Assembly (NCBI RefSeq): GCF_000564855.1
Contig: NZ_AYXG01000139.1
Span: 62,001 to 126,000, forward strand
Reading direction: 5' to 3'
Length of the DNA stretch: 64,000 bases
Source: Actinokineospora spheciospongiae
GTDB taxonomy: Bacteria > Actinomycetota > Actinomycetes > Mycobacteriales > Pseudonocardiaceae
Shown here: positions 44,929 through 53,739 of the stretch, one piece after another
Layout of the letters: each line of letters starts with the position of its first letter
Position numbering within the stretch: position 1 is the stretch's first letter
Notes under the pieces: model-generated
Told to the model about the DNA's origin: nothing
The model's database searches: none
What the model saw: the letters and a program-made list of their open reading frames with translations, nothing else
Program-made: the position numbers and the translations under genes

Positions 44929-46889
44929 TGCTGTTCCTGTACGTGGTGTTCGCGCTGGGCTGTGCGGCGGTGCTCGTGGCGGGTGTGGTCGAGCAGCGCA
45001 AGCACGACGCGAACCTGGACCGCATCCCGCACCGCGTGCTGGTCAACGGCATCCGCGGCAAGAGCTCCATCACCCGCCTGTGCGCGGGCGCGCTGCGCGG
45101 CGGCGGCCTGGTGACCGCGGCGAAGACCACCGGCACCGCGGCCAGGTTCATCCACCCCGACGGCAGCGAGGAGCCGGTCTACCGCAAGTTCGGCATCGCC
45201 AACGTCATCGAGCAGGTCGGCATCGTCCGCCGCGCGTCGGCGTACCACCCGGACGTGCTGGTGGTGGAGTGCATGGCGGTGATGCCGGACCTGCAGGAGA
45301 TCAACCAGCGCAAGCTGATCCGCTCCACCATCGGTGTCCTGTGCAACGTCCGCGAGGACCACCTCGCCGAGATGGGCCCCACCCTCGACGACGTCGCCCG
45401 CTCGCTGAGCCGCTCGATGCCGCACGGCGGCGTCTGCGTCACCGCCGAGCGCGAGCGCCTGCCGATCCTGCGGGCGGAGGCGGACAAGCGCGGCTGCGAA
45501 CTGATCGCGGTCGACCCCGAGTCGGTCACCGACGAGGAGATGTCCGGGTTCGGCTGGATCACCTTCAAGGAGAACGTCGCCATCGCCCTGGAGGTCGCCC
45601 GACTGCTCGGGGTCAACCGGCGCCTGGCGTTGCAGGGCATGTGGTCGGCCCCGCCGGACCCGGGCGTCCTCACGGTCAGCCGCCACCGCGCGGACGACAA
45701 GCTCCTGCGCGTGGCGAACGTCTTCGCCGCCAACGACCCCGAGTCCACGCTGATGAACGTCGAGCGGCTGCTGGCCCAGCGGGCGATCCGCCGCCCGATC
45801 CACCTGGTGATCAACTGCCGCCCGGACCGGGTCGAGCGCAACGGCCAGATGGGTGCCCTGGTCCCGCGGGTGGACCCGGAGCGCATCGTCCTCATCGGCG
45901 AGCCCACCCGCAGCGCCAGGGCGACGATCCCGCCGGAGTGGCACCACGTCATCACCGACCTCGGCACCGCCCCCGCCGACGAGGTCCTGGCGGGCATCCT
46001 CGCCGAGGTCGACGACCACGCCTCCCTGGTGGCGGTGGGCAACATCCACGGCTCCGGCGAACTCCTCCTGGGGGTCCTGTCCGACCTCCCCACCGCGGAC
46101 GACGAGGAAGAACCCCCCGCCCGCGAGGTCCGCCCCGACCCCGACGAACCCCCCACCGAGCTGATGCCCCCGGTCCCCGCCCCCGGCACCGCCCGGCGCC
46201 CGCCCGCTCGACCCGGCCCGCGTCCCACGCGACCGAGCCAGGCCCACCCGTACTCCGCACCCACCCGCACGTGGTCGCCCGACCCCGAACGCCCGGGCGG
46301 CGCGCAGCCCGCGAACAGGCCCAGTCCGGCGCCCGGTTCCCCGCGCGCCGGGGCGGGCACCCGCGACCCCGGCGCCCCGCGCCCCGGAACCGACAGCCGC
46401 GGCCGACCCCCCGAGACGACCAGGTCCGACCCCACCCGGTCCGGCGCGACACGAGCCCGCCCCGCACGACCGGCGGCGGACTCCGACCCGGGTCCGACCA
46501 CCCGCCGCGCCAGGCCCGAACCCCGGCACACCAGCACGGCACAACCCCGCTCCGCGCAACCCGATCCCACCCGCGCCGGCCTCCCCGGGGCCACCCCCCG
46601 GCGCCCGCCCCCCGGCCGGTCCACGCGCGATCAAGCCGAGCCGCGGGCCCGGCGGCCCGGCCCGACACCGCCGCGGCCCGAGTCGCCGGGTCCCGAGCCC
46701 ACCCCGCCGCGCCCCGCCGCTCGGCGCCCCGAAGCGGGCAGGCCCGAAGGGGCGGACCCCCGGCGCACCGGCGCGGGCACCCCGAAACCCGAGCGCACGA
46801 ACCCACCCCGCCCCTCGAAGTCCACTTCGGACCACAATGCGACCCGCCCGCCCGCGACCGGGCCGCACCAGACCAGGAGGACCCCGTGA
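44928..46889 (+). CDS. pgsB: Poly-gamma-glutamate synthase subunit PgsB/CapB with long disordered tail
   Basis: A 653-residue protein. Residues 1-395 are a PgsB/CapB amide ligase of the Mur-ligase type: an N-terminal membrane anchor (LFLYVVFALGCAAVLVAGVV), the ATP loop NGIRGKSSITRLCAGALR, AAKTTGTAARFIHPDG, VECMAVMPDLQEINQRKLIRSTIGVLCNVREDH, INCRPDRVERNGQM and VAVGNIHGSGE. PgsB with PgsC polymerises glutamate through the gamma-carboxylate at the membrane. The usual protein is about 400 residues; here another 250 Pro/Arg/Thr-rich residues follow (about 396-653). The next gene overlaps (GTGA), so the tail is genuinely translated unless a frameshift exists. Confidence 0.9.
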   Translation: MLFLYVVFALGCAAVLVAGVVEQRKHDANLDRIPHRVLVNGIRGKSSITRLCAGALRGGGLVTAAKTTGTAARFIHPDGSEEPVYRKFGIANVIEQVGIVRRASAYHPDVLVVECMAVMPDLQEINQRKLIRSTIGVLCNVREDHLAEMGPTLDDVARSLSRSMPHGGVCVTAERERLPILRAEADKRGCELIAVDPESVTDEEMSGFGWITFKENVAIALEVARLLGVNRRLALQGMWSAPPDPGVLTVSRHRADDKLLRVANVFAANDPESTLMNVERLLAQRAIRRPIHLVINCRPDRVERNGQMGALVPRVDPERIVLIGEPTRSARATIPPEWHHVITDLGTAPADEVLAGILAEVDDHASLVAVGNIHGSGELLLGVLSDLPTADDEEEPPAREVRPDPDEPPTELMPPVPAPGTARRPPARPGPRPTRPSQAHPYSAPTRTWSPDPERPGGAQPANRPSPAPGSPRAGAGTRDPGAPRPGTDSRGRPPETTRSDPTRSGATRARPARPAADSDPGPTTRRARPEPRHTSTAQPRSAQPDPTRAGLPGATPRRPPPGRSTRDQAEPRARRPGPTPPRPESPGPEPTPPRPAARRPEAGRPEGADPRRTGAGTPKPERTNPPRPSKSTSDHNATRPPATGPHQTRRTP

Positions 46890-47371
46890 ACGGCAGCCTG
46901 CTGCTGCCCGAGATCGCCACGCTCGGTCTGGCCATCGGTCTGCTCTTCTCCCTGGTCTGCTACCTCACCACCAACCTCTCCCCGGGCGGCATGATCACCC
47001 CGGGCTGGTTGGCGCTGACCCTGCTGGAGGACTACCAGCGCGCGGGGGTCGTGGTGCTGATGACCGGCCTGACCTTCGGCGCCACCAAGCTGTTGCAGCG
47101 CTTCGTGATCCTCTACGGCAAGCGGCTGTTCGCGGCGGTCGTGCTGACCGGTGTCCTGTTGCAGACCACCCTGATCGTGGTGATCCAGCAGAACTCACCC
47201 TTCCTGTTCGCCCACCAGACGCTCGGCTTCGTGGTGCCCGGGTTGATCGCGTACCAACTGGTGCGGCAACCGCCGGTCATCACGTTGTTGGCCACCGGCA
47301 CGGTCAGCTTCGCCAGCTACGGCGTGCTCGCCAGCGGTGTGCTCGTCGGGTTGATCCCCACGACGATCTAG
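46886..47371 (+). CDS. pgsC: Poly-gamma-glutamate synthase subunit PgsC/CapC
   Basis: A 161-residue integral membrane protein with about five helices, opening with EIATLGLAIGLLFSLVCYLTTNLSPGGMITPGWLAL, the PgsC/CapC signature (SPGGxxxPGYLAL in relatives). It is the obligate partner of PgsB. AGGAGG 5 nt ahead of the GTG start, which overlaps the pgsB stop. Confidence 0.93.
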   Translation: MNGSLLLPEIATLGLAIGLLFSLVCYLTTNLSPGGMITPGWLALTLLEDYQRAGVVVLMTGLTFGATKLLQRFVILYGKRLFAAVVLTGVLLQTTLIVVIQQNSPFLFAHQTLGFVVPGLIAYQLVRQPPVITLLATGTVSFASYGVLASGVLVGLIPTTI

Positions 47372-47379
47372 GAGGTCCG

Positions 47380-48411
47380 ATGCGTGTGCTCATGACTGTG
47401 CTCGCCGTGCTGCTGGCAGGCGTCGGGGTGGTGCTCTTCGTGGCGCAGGACCGCGGGGACGGGCGGGGCGTTGCCGCGTTCCCGCCGATCACCGCCCAGC
47501 CCGGCGCGGCCCAGCCCGGCGCGGCCCCACCGGGCGGTGGGGCACCTCGGTTCGAACGACTCGCCGAGCCCGCGCGAACGGTGGTGCGCGACGCCGCGGG
47601 CACCACCCTCGCCACCTTCACCGACGGCGCCCGCACGGCCGTGCTGACCGGGCCCTCGCGCACGCTGGCCGAGCCGAGGTTCACCACCGCCACCGTCACC
47701 ACCACCGCCTGGGTGCGCCTCCTGCCCCGACCGTGGTCGCCGAACGCGGAAACCGAACCCTGGTTCACCCCCTGGTTCGACCAGCACGGCGGCTCCACCG
47801 AGCCGGATGTGCTGGCGGTGGCCACCCAGTACCTCGACGGCGCCCCGAACGAGACCGACGCCGACGGGGTGCGCTACCGCGGCGACGCGTCCTTCGGCCC
47901 GGTCGCGGCCTCCGGCGCCGGCCGCCTGGAGCGCTCCGACTTCTACGACTACCTCGGTGTCCGGCACACCTTCGCCGACCGCACCACCGGCACACCGGAC
48001 CCCAAGCGCCTGCGCGCGGTCGACTGCTCGGGGTTCGTCCGGCTCGTCTACGGCTACCGACTGGGCTACCCACTGCTCCCGGGCAACAAGCCCGGCCCCG
48101 GCCTCCCCCGCCGCGCCTACGCCATCGCCGACTCCGGCCCCGGCGTCCTGGTCGTGCCCAACGAACACCGCCGAGCAGCCGCCTACACCGCCCTCCAACC
48201 AGGCGACCTGGTCTTCTTCGAGGTGGAGGACGACGAGGCCACACTCGACCACGCCGCCGTCTACCTGGGCGTGGACAACACCGGCCACCACCGGTTCATC
48301 TCCAGCCGCGAACGCGCCAACGGCCCAACCATGGGCGACCTGGGCGGCACCTCACTACTCGACGACGGCGGCCACTACTCCCTGGCCTGGCGAGCGGCAC
48401 GCCGCATCTAG
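47380..48411 (+). CDS. NlpC/P60-family secreted hydrolase
   Basis: A 343-residue protein with a membrane-anchor/signal helix (MTVLAVLLAGVGVVLFVA). The C-terminal NlpC/P60 domain has the catalytic Cys in RAVDCSGFVRLVYGY (near 211), LQPGDLVFFEV and the His in DHAAVYLGVDN. It probably cleaves gamma-glutamyl bonds, either releasing or trimming poly-gamma-glutamate or working on peptidoglycan. GGAGG RBS; 8 bp after pgsC, same operon. No PgsA/CapA-like gene is visible. Confidence 0.88.
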   Translation: MRVLMTVLAVLLAGVGVVLFVAQDRGDGRGVAAFPPITAQPGAAQPGAAPPGGGAPRFERLAEPARTVVRDAAGTTLATFTDGARTAVLTGPSRTLAEPRFTTATVTTTAWVRLLPRPWSPNAETEPWFTPWFDQHGGSTEPDVLAVATQYLDGAPNETDADGVRYRGDASFGPVAASGAGRLERSDFYDYLGVRHTFADRTTGTPDPKRLRAVDCSGFVRLVYGYRLGYPLLPGNKPGPGLPRRAYAIADSGPGVLVVPNEHRRAAAYTALQPGDLVFFEVEDDEATLDHAAVYLGVDNTGHHRFISSRERANGPTMGDLGGTSLLDDGGHYSLAWRAARRI

Positions 48412-48474
48412 GCGGTGTGCCGCGGATCTCCACCGGAGGTGGGGGACGATGCGGGCGAGGATGATCTCGGAACG

Positions 48475-48690
48475 GTGGTGGGCGGCTCGGCAACACCGAG
48501 TCCACCCGCGGCCGCACCGCCCACGGCAAGGACGACGAGGAGGAGTTCTCCGGCGCGGACGAGCCCGACCAGGCCAACCCGGACAAGCAGGAGGAGAACT
48601 CCCACCGGTTCACCACCACCCGCCACGACAAGAACACCGACACCTACGACATGGGCTTCCGGGGTTGCTCCCCGGGCTCAACCGCACCCG
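48475..48690 (+). pseudogene. RHS-repeat protein remnant
   Basis: The interval 48412-48773 holds no intact gene. One frame reads TAHGKDDEEEFSGADEPDQ, then PDKQEENSHRF, then DTYDMGFRGCSPG, with LNR reached after a one-base shift. This is the conserved RHS core end (Y-K-D-E-F-T-G...DPYNPYRF...YDMGFRDYxPGLNRF) of polymorphic toxin or wall-associated RHS proteins. There is no start codon, the frame is bounded by TGA upstream and it is shifted at the end, so it is a decayed fragment. Confidence 0.6.
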
Positions 48691-48773
48691 CCGCCGGATC
48701 GGCGAGCCTGCAGGCGTGGTCGCCTCGCGGGCGGGCTCGACCCGCCTCGCCGGGGGCCGCACCGGCCTGCCGC

Positions 48774-49652
48774 TCACCGCACGGCCTCGCGGATGAGGTC
48801 GGCGACCCGGTCGGCCGCGATCGAGGCGCGGTCCGGTGCCGCCGCCAGCAGCAGGTCGACGGTGACCTCGGTGCGCAGCGGCAAGTAGGACACGCCGCGC
48901 AACCCCAGGCTGCGCACGGGCTCGGGGACCAGGGCGACCCCGAGCCCGGCGGCGACGAGCACGACCAGGGTGGCGGTCTCGCCGACCTCGTGCACGCGGG
49001 GTTGGAAGCCCGCCCTGGCGCACGCGTCGAGGACGCGGCGGTGCATGGACGACCGGTCGCCCGAGGGGTGTGCGATGAACGCCTCGTCGGCGAGGTCGGC
49101 CAGGTCGACGTCGGGGCCTGCGGCCAGCGGGTGGGTCGCGGGCAGCACCGCGACGAGCCGCTCGGAGCGCAGCGGCGTCACGGTGAGGGGGTGCTCGCGC
49201 GCGGACGGGCGGACCAGGGCCAGGTCGAACTCGCCGCAGGCCACGCCGTCGAGCAGGTCCGGGGTGAGCAGTTCGCCGCGCACGCGCAGGTCGACCCCGG
49301 GCAGCCGGGTGCGCACCAGGTGCGACAGCCGCGGCAGCACGTCGTAGGTCGCCGTGCCCACGAACCCCACGCTGACCCGGCCCACGAGGCCCTTCGCCAG
49401 CGCCGCCATGTCCTCGCCCGCGCGGTCGACCGCGTCGAGGATGCGGCGGGCGTGCTCGGTGAACCGCCTGCCCGCCTCGGTGGCCTCGACCCGGCGCGTC
49501 GACCGGTCGAACAGCCGGGCGCCCAGTTCCGCCTCCAACTGCTTGATCTGCTGGGACAGGGCGGGTTGCGCGACCCGGACCCGCTGCGCCGCGCGGCCGA
49601 AGTGCTGCTCCTCGGCGAGGGCGAGGAAGTACCGCAGCACCCGCAATTCCAC
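48774..49652 (-). CDS. LysR-family regulator
   Basis: A 292-residue protein. The N-terminal winged helix reads LRYFLALAEEQHFGRAAQRVRVAQPALSQQIKQLEAELGARLFDRSTRRVEATEAG, followed by a two-lobed periplasmic-binding-like effector domain. It diverges from pcaF-pcaI-pcaJ across 70 bp and is the probable activator of that operon, as PcaQ/CatR-type proteins are elsewhere. Confidence 0.92.
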   Translation of the reverse strand: MELRVLRYFLALAEEQHFGRAAQRVRVAQPALSQQIKQLEAELGARLFDRSTRRVEATEAGRRFTEHARRILDAVDRAGEDMAALAKGLVGRVSVGFVGTATYDVLPRLSHLVRTRLPGVDLRVRGELLTPDLLDGVACGEFDLALVRPSAREHPLTVTPLRSERLVAVLPATHPLAAGPDVDLADLADEAFIAHPSGDRSSMHRRVLDACARAGFQPRVHEVGETATLVVLVAAGLGVALVPEPVRSLGLRGVSYLPLRTEVTVDLLLAAAPDRASIAADRVADLIREAVR

Positions 49653-49685
49653 CGCCTCAGCTTATCAATCCATCGTCACCCAGTC

Positions 49686-49715
49686 TTGGACACGATCGGT
49701 CGGCGGGCCTAACGT
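49686..49715 (+). promoter_or_regulatory. Promoter of the pcaFIJ operon, apparently leaderless
   Basis: TTGGAC (49686-49691), an 18-bp spacer and TAACGT (49710-49715) end 7 bp before the GTG of the thiolase gene at 49723. That spacing puts the transcription start at or next to the start codon. Confidence 0.55.
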
Positions 49716-49722
49716 CGACCGC

Positions 49723-50907
49723 GTGGACTCCTACCTCTACGCGGCGGCGCGCACCCCCTTCGGGCGGTTCGGCGGCGCCCTGGCCGAGCACCGGCCCGAC
49801 GACCTGGCCGCCACCGCGCTGAGAGCCGTCCTGGCCAAGGCGCCCGGGGTGGACCCGGAGCGGATCGCCGACGTGGTGTGGGGGTGCGCGAACCAGGCGG
49901 GGGAGGACAACCGCAACGTCGGGCGGATGGCGGTGCTGCTGGCCGGGCTGCCCGTGTCGGTCCCGGCCACGACGGTGAACCGGCTGTGCGGGTCGTCGAT
50001 GGACGCGGCGATGGCCGCGGCGCGGATGGTCGAGACCGGGGACGCCGAGGTGGTCGTCGCGGGCGGGGTGGAGTCGATGACCCGCGCGCCGTGGGTGCTC
50101 CCCAAACCGTCGAGGGCGTTCCCGGCGGGCAACGTGACCGCCGTGTCGACCGCGCTGGGCTGGCGGCTGGTCAACGAGCGGATGCCCGAGGAGTGGACGG
50201 CGAGCCTGGGCGAGTGCAACGAGCGGCTCGCCGAGGAGTTCGGCGTCAGCCGGGAGCGGCAGGACGGGTTCGCCGCCCGCTCCCACAACGCCGCCCACGC
50301 CGCCTGGGAGGCGGGTTTCCACGACGACCTGGTGGTCCCGGTCGGCGGCCTGACCCGCGACGAGGGCATCCGCCCCGGCTCGTCGGCGGAGAAGCTGGCC
50401 GCGTTGAAGCCGTCGTTCCGCGCGGGCGGGACGATCACCGCGGGCAACGCCTCCCCGCTCAACGACGGCGCCGCGGCCCTGCTGATCGGCGGCGCGGGCC
50501 TCGGCCCCGACCCGCTGGCGCGCATCGCCGGGCGCGGGGCGTTCGCGCTGGCGCCCCAGCGGTTCGGCTACGCGCCCGTCGAGGCCGCCAACCGGGCCCT
50601 GGCCAGGGCGGGCGTCACCTGGGACCGGGTCGGCGCGGTCGAGCTCAACGAGGCCTTCGCCGTGCAGTCGCTCGTGTGCGTCGACGCGTGGCTCGAGGCC
50701 GGGCTGGCCGACGCGGAGCTGGTCAACGCCAAGGGCGGGGCCATCGCCATCGGCCACCCGCTCGGCGCGTCCGGGGCCAGGGTCATCGGCACGCTGGCCC
50801 ACCGGCTGCGCGAGTCCGGCGAACGGTGGGGCGTCGCGGCCATCTGCATCGGCGTCGGGCAGGGCCTGGCGGTCGTGCTCGAGAACACCTCCACCGGCAA
50901 GGCGTGA
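49723..50907 (+). CDS. pcaF: Beta-ketoadipyl-CoA thiolase
   Basis: A 394-residue thiolase: active Cys in TVNRLCGSSMDAA (near 89), WGCANQAGEDNRNVGRMA as in PcaF, ELNEAFAVQ, KGGAIAIGHPLGASGAR with the His, and the second Cys in AAICIGVGQG. It splits 3-oxoadipyl-CoA into succinyl-CoA and acetyl-CoA in aromatic degradation. GTG start; the next gene follows after 1 nt. A general acetyl-CoA acetyltransferase role is the alternative, but the CoA-transferase partners favour PcaF. Confidence 0.88.
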   Translation: MDSYLYAAARTPFGRFGGALAEHRPDDLAATALRAVLAKAPGVDPERIADVVWGCANQAGEDNRNVGRMAVLLAGLPVSVPATTVNRLCGSSMDAAMAAARMVETGDAEVVVAGGVESMTRAPWVLPKPSRAFPAGNVTAVSTALGWRLVNERMPEEWTASLGECNERLAEEFGVSRERQDGFAARSHNAAHAAWEAGFHDDLVVPVGGLTRDEGIRPGSSAEKLAALKPSFRAGGTITAGNASPLNDGAAALLIGGAGLGPDPLARIAGRGAFALAPQRFGYAPVEAANRALARAGVTWDRVGAVELNEAFAVQSLVCVDAWLEAGLADAELVNAKGGAIAIGHPLGASGARVIGTLAHRLRESGERWGVAAICIGVGQGLAVVLENTSTGKA

Positions 50908-50908
50908 C

Positions 50909-51565
50909 GTGGCGGTCATCTGCGACACCGCGGCGGAGGCGGTGCGGGGGGTCGAGGACGGCAGCACGGTCCTCGTCGGCGGCTTCGGCCTGGCGGGCAT
51001 GCCCGTCGCCCTGGTCGACGCGCTGATCGAGCAGGGCGCGGCCGACCTGACCGTGGTCTCGAACAACGCGGGCAACGGCGACACCGGCCTGGCCGCGCTG
51101 CTGGCCGCCGGACGGGTCCGCAAGGTCGTCTGCTCGTTCCCCCGCCAGGCCGACTCGTGGGTGTTCGAGGGGCTGCACCGGGCCGGGAAGATCGAGCTGG
51201 AACTGGTGCCGCAGGGCAACCTGGCCGAGCGGATGCGGGCGGCGGGGGCGGGCATCGGCGCGTTCTACTGCCCCACCGGCGCGGGCACGCTGCTCGCCGA
51301 GGGCAAGGAGACCCGCGAGATCGACGGCCGCACGCACGTCCTCGAGTACCCCATCCGCGGCGACGTGGCGCTGATCGGCGCGCACCGGGCGGACCGGATG
51401 GGCAACCTCGTCTACCGCAAGACCGCCCGCAACTTCGGCCCGGTCATGGCCACCGCCGCGGCCACCACGATCGTGCAGGTCGCCGAGGTCGTCGACCCCG
51501 GCACCCTCGACCCCGAATCCGTCGTGACCCCGGGCATCTTCGTCGACAGGGTGGTGGCCGCGTGA
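50909..51565 (+). CDS. pcaI: 3-oxoadipate CoA-transferase subunit A
   Basis: A 218-residue alpha subunit of a class I CoA-transferase. Blocks VGGFGLAGMP (CoA-binding Gly-rich loop), SNNAGNGDTGLAALL, VVCSFPRQADSWVFEGLHRAGKIELELVPQGNLAERMRAAGAGIGAFYCPTG and GTLLAEGKETREIDGR agree closely with PcaI. It transfers CoA from succinyl-CoA to 3-oxoadipate together with subunit B. GTG start. Confidence 0.9.
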   Translation: MAVICDTAAEAVRGVEDGSTVLVGGFGLAGMPVALVDALIEQGAADLTVVSNNAGNGDTGLAALLAAGRVRKVVCSFPRQADSWVFEGLHRAGKIELELVPQGNLAERMRAAGAGIGAFYCPTGAGTLLAEGKETREIDGRTHVLEYPIRGDVALIGAHRADRMGNLVYRKTARNFGPVMATAAATTIVQVAEVVDPGTLDPESVVTPGIFVDRVVAA

Positions 51566-52206
51566 GCCTCGACAGGCACCGGATCGCCGCCCGCGTCGCC
51601 CGCGACATCCCGCGCGGGTCCCACGTCAACCTCGGCATCGGCCAACCCACCCTCGTCGCCGACCACCTGCCGCCCGACTCCGGCGTCGTCCTGCACACCG
51701 AGAACGGCATGCTCAACATGGGCCCCGCCGCCACCGGCGGCGACGTCGACCCCGACCTGACCAACGCGGGCAAGGCCCCCGTCACCGAACTCCCCGGCGC
51801 CTCCTACTTCCACCAGGCCGACTCCTTCGCCATGGTGCGCGGCGGGCACCTCGACGTCTGCGTCCTCGGCGCCTTCCAGGTCTCGGTGTCGGGCGACCTG
51901 GCCAACTGGCACACCGGCGCCCCCGGCGCCATCCCCGCCGTCGGCGGCGCCATGGACCTCGCCGCCGGTGCCCGCCGGGTCTTCGTGATGATGACCCTGT
52001 TCGCCGAGGACGGCACCCCCAAACTCGTCCCCGCCTGCACCTACCCGCTGACCGGCCTCGCCTGCGTCACCCGCCTCTACACCGACCTCGCCACCTTCGA
52101 CCTCGGCCCCCGCGGCGCCGTGGTCCGCGAAACCCACGGCCCGACCGTCGCCGAACTCAGCGGACGACTCAGCCTGCCGCTGGCCGGAGGTCCGGCGCGG
52201 CACTGA
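51562..52206 (+). CDS. pcaJ: 3-oxoadipate CoA-transferase subunit B
   Basis: A 214-residue beta subunit: SHVNLGIGQPTLVADHLP, the catalytic Glu in LHTENGMLNMGP (near 51), GGHLDVCVLGAFQVSVSGDLANW, and PLTGLACVTRLYTDLATF. GTG overlaps the subunit A stop (GTGA). It is the last gene of the pca operon; upstream pca genes (pcaGHBLDC) are not in the window. Confidence 0.9.
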   Translation: MSLDRHRIAARVARDIPRGSHVNLGIGQPTLVADHLPPDSGVVLHTENGMLNMGPAATGGDVDPDLTNAGKAPVTELPGASYFHQADSFAMVRGGHLDVCVLGAFQVSVSGDLANWHTGAPGAIPAVGGAMDLAAGARRVFVMMTLFAEDGTPKLVPACTYPLTGLACVTRLYTDLATFDLGPRGAVVRETHGPTVAELSGRLSLPLAGGPARH

Positions 52207-52271
52207 TGCGACCCCCGTCGGGTGATCGGTCCACTTCGGACGAATGGGCCGATTCCCTCCCGGGCCGGACG

Positions 52272-53507
52272 TCAGCGGCGGCGGGTGACGGCGATGGCGG
52301 GGAGCAGGGCCAGGGACAGGACGCCGCCCGCGAGGGCGAGGACGGGGTAGCCCGCGGCGCCGACGACGACGCCGGAGGCCAGGCCGCCGGTGGCTCCGGC
52401 GATGGCGATGGAGACGTCGATGGCGCCCTGGGTCTTGGCGCGGGTGGCCAGGGGGACCGCGTCGGTGACGATGGCGGTGCCGGAGACGAGGCCGAAGTTC
52501 CAGCCCAGGCCGAGCAGCGCCAGCGCCAGTGCCAGCAGGGCGATGGAGTCGCCCGGTGCGGTGGCGGCGATGATCCCGGCGGCGAGCAGGGTGACGCCGG
52601 ACGCGGCGGCGAGGGGGAGGCGGCCGTGGCGGTCGACGAGCAGGCCGGTCAGGGGTGAGGGCAGGTACATGGCGCCGATGTGGATGCCGATGACCAGGCC
52701 GGAGGCGGCGGTGCCGTGGCCGTGGTCGTGCATGTGGACCGGGGTCATGGTCATGATCGCCACCATGACCAGTTGGGTGAGGACCATGACCAGGCCGCCC
52801 AGCAGGGGACCCGGTGCGTGCCGCGGCTCCGGGGTCGGCAGCGTGGGGTCGGTCGCGGTCGCGGGGGCCGGTTCCCGCTCGTGCAGGGTGCGGGCGAGCA
52901 GCAGGGGATCGGGGCGCAACCAGAGGGTCAGGACGAGCGCGGCGAGGGCGTAGGCGGTGCCGGAGAGCACGAACAGCCCCGCCAGGTGGGGCAGGCCCGC
53001 CCAGTGGGCGAGGGTGCCCGCGGGGGCGGCGAGGTTGGGGCCGGCGACACCGCCGATGGTGGTGGCGACCAGGACGGTGGACACGGCGCGGGCGCGGTGG
53101 GTGGGGGCGGCGAGGTCGGCCCCGGCGTAGCGGGCCTGCAGGTTGGTGGCGGTGCCCGCGCCGTAGACGAACAGGGCGGCGAAGAGCAGGACGGCGTTGT
53201 CCAGTGCCGCGGCGGTGATCACCCCGGCGCTGCCCAGGGCGCCCGCGAGGTAACCCGCCGCGAGACCGGGGCGGCGGCCGCGGGCGTGGGAGATCCGACC
53301 GACGGCGACGGCGGTGAGGGCGGAGCCCGCGGTGAACAGGGCGCTGGGCAGACCGGCGAGGGTGGTGGAGCCGAGCATGTCCTGGGCGAGCAGGGCGCCG
53401 ACGGTGACGCCCGCCGCCAGTCCCGCCCCGCTGAGGACCTGGGAGGCCACCAGGACCCGCAAGGTGCGGCGTTGGACGTGGGAGCGGGCGTCGGTGGTGT
53501 CGGTCAT
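52272..53507 (-). CDS. Major facilitator superfamily transporter
   Basis: A 411-residue membrane protein with about 12 helices. Motif A is present in variant form between helices 2 and 3 (GRISHARGRRPGLAAGY) and again after the central loop (LVDRHGRLPLAAASG). A His-rich stretch (PVHMHDHGHG) in the second half is unusual. Probable drug or metabolite exporter; substrate unknown. It is divergent from the hydrolase gene at 53740. Confidence 0.85.
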   Translation of the reverse strand: MTDTTDARSHVQRRTLRVLVASQVLSGAGLAAGVTVGALLAQDMLGSTTLAGLPSALFTAGSALTAVAVGRISHARGRRPGLAAGYLAGALGSAGVITAAALDNAVLLFAALFVYGAGTATNLQARYAGADLAAPTHRARAVSTVLVATTIGGVAGPNLAAPAGTLAHWAGLPHLAGLFVLSGTAYALAALVLTLWLRPDPLLLARTLHEREPAPATATDPTLPTPEPRHAPGPLLGGLVMVLTQLVMVAIMTMTPVHMHDHGHGTAASGLVIGIHIGAMYLPSPLTGLLVDRHGRLPLAAASGVTLLAAGIIAATAPGDSIALLALALALLGLGWNFGLVSGTAIVTDAVPLATRAKTQGAIDVSIAIAGATGGLASGVVVGAAGYPVLALAGGVLSLALLPAIAVTRRR

Positions 53508-53739
53508 GGTGGTGCGTTCCTTCGTCGAGGGGCAGGGCAGACCACCGGGTGACCCAGTCACCACCCGGGTGGGTGTCGACAGGCCGGGACGGTCCGGGGA
53601 TCGATGACCCGAGTCTGGTGGGTCGGCTTGCCCGCCGCAGGCAAGCGCGCGGTTCTGCGGCACCGGTGGGGCAGGCCTCACCTCCGACACTGCGGATAGC
53701 CGGATGTCGAAGCGGGCGTCGCGGCGCGATGCTGTGGCG

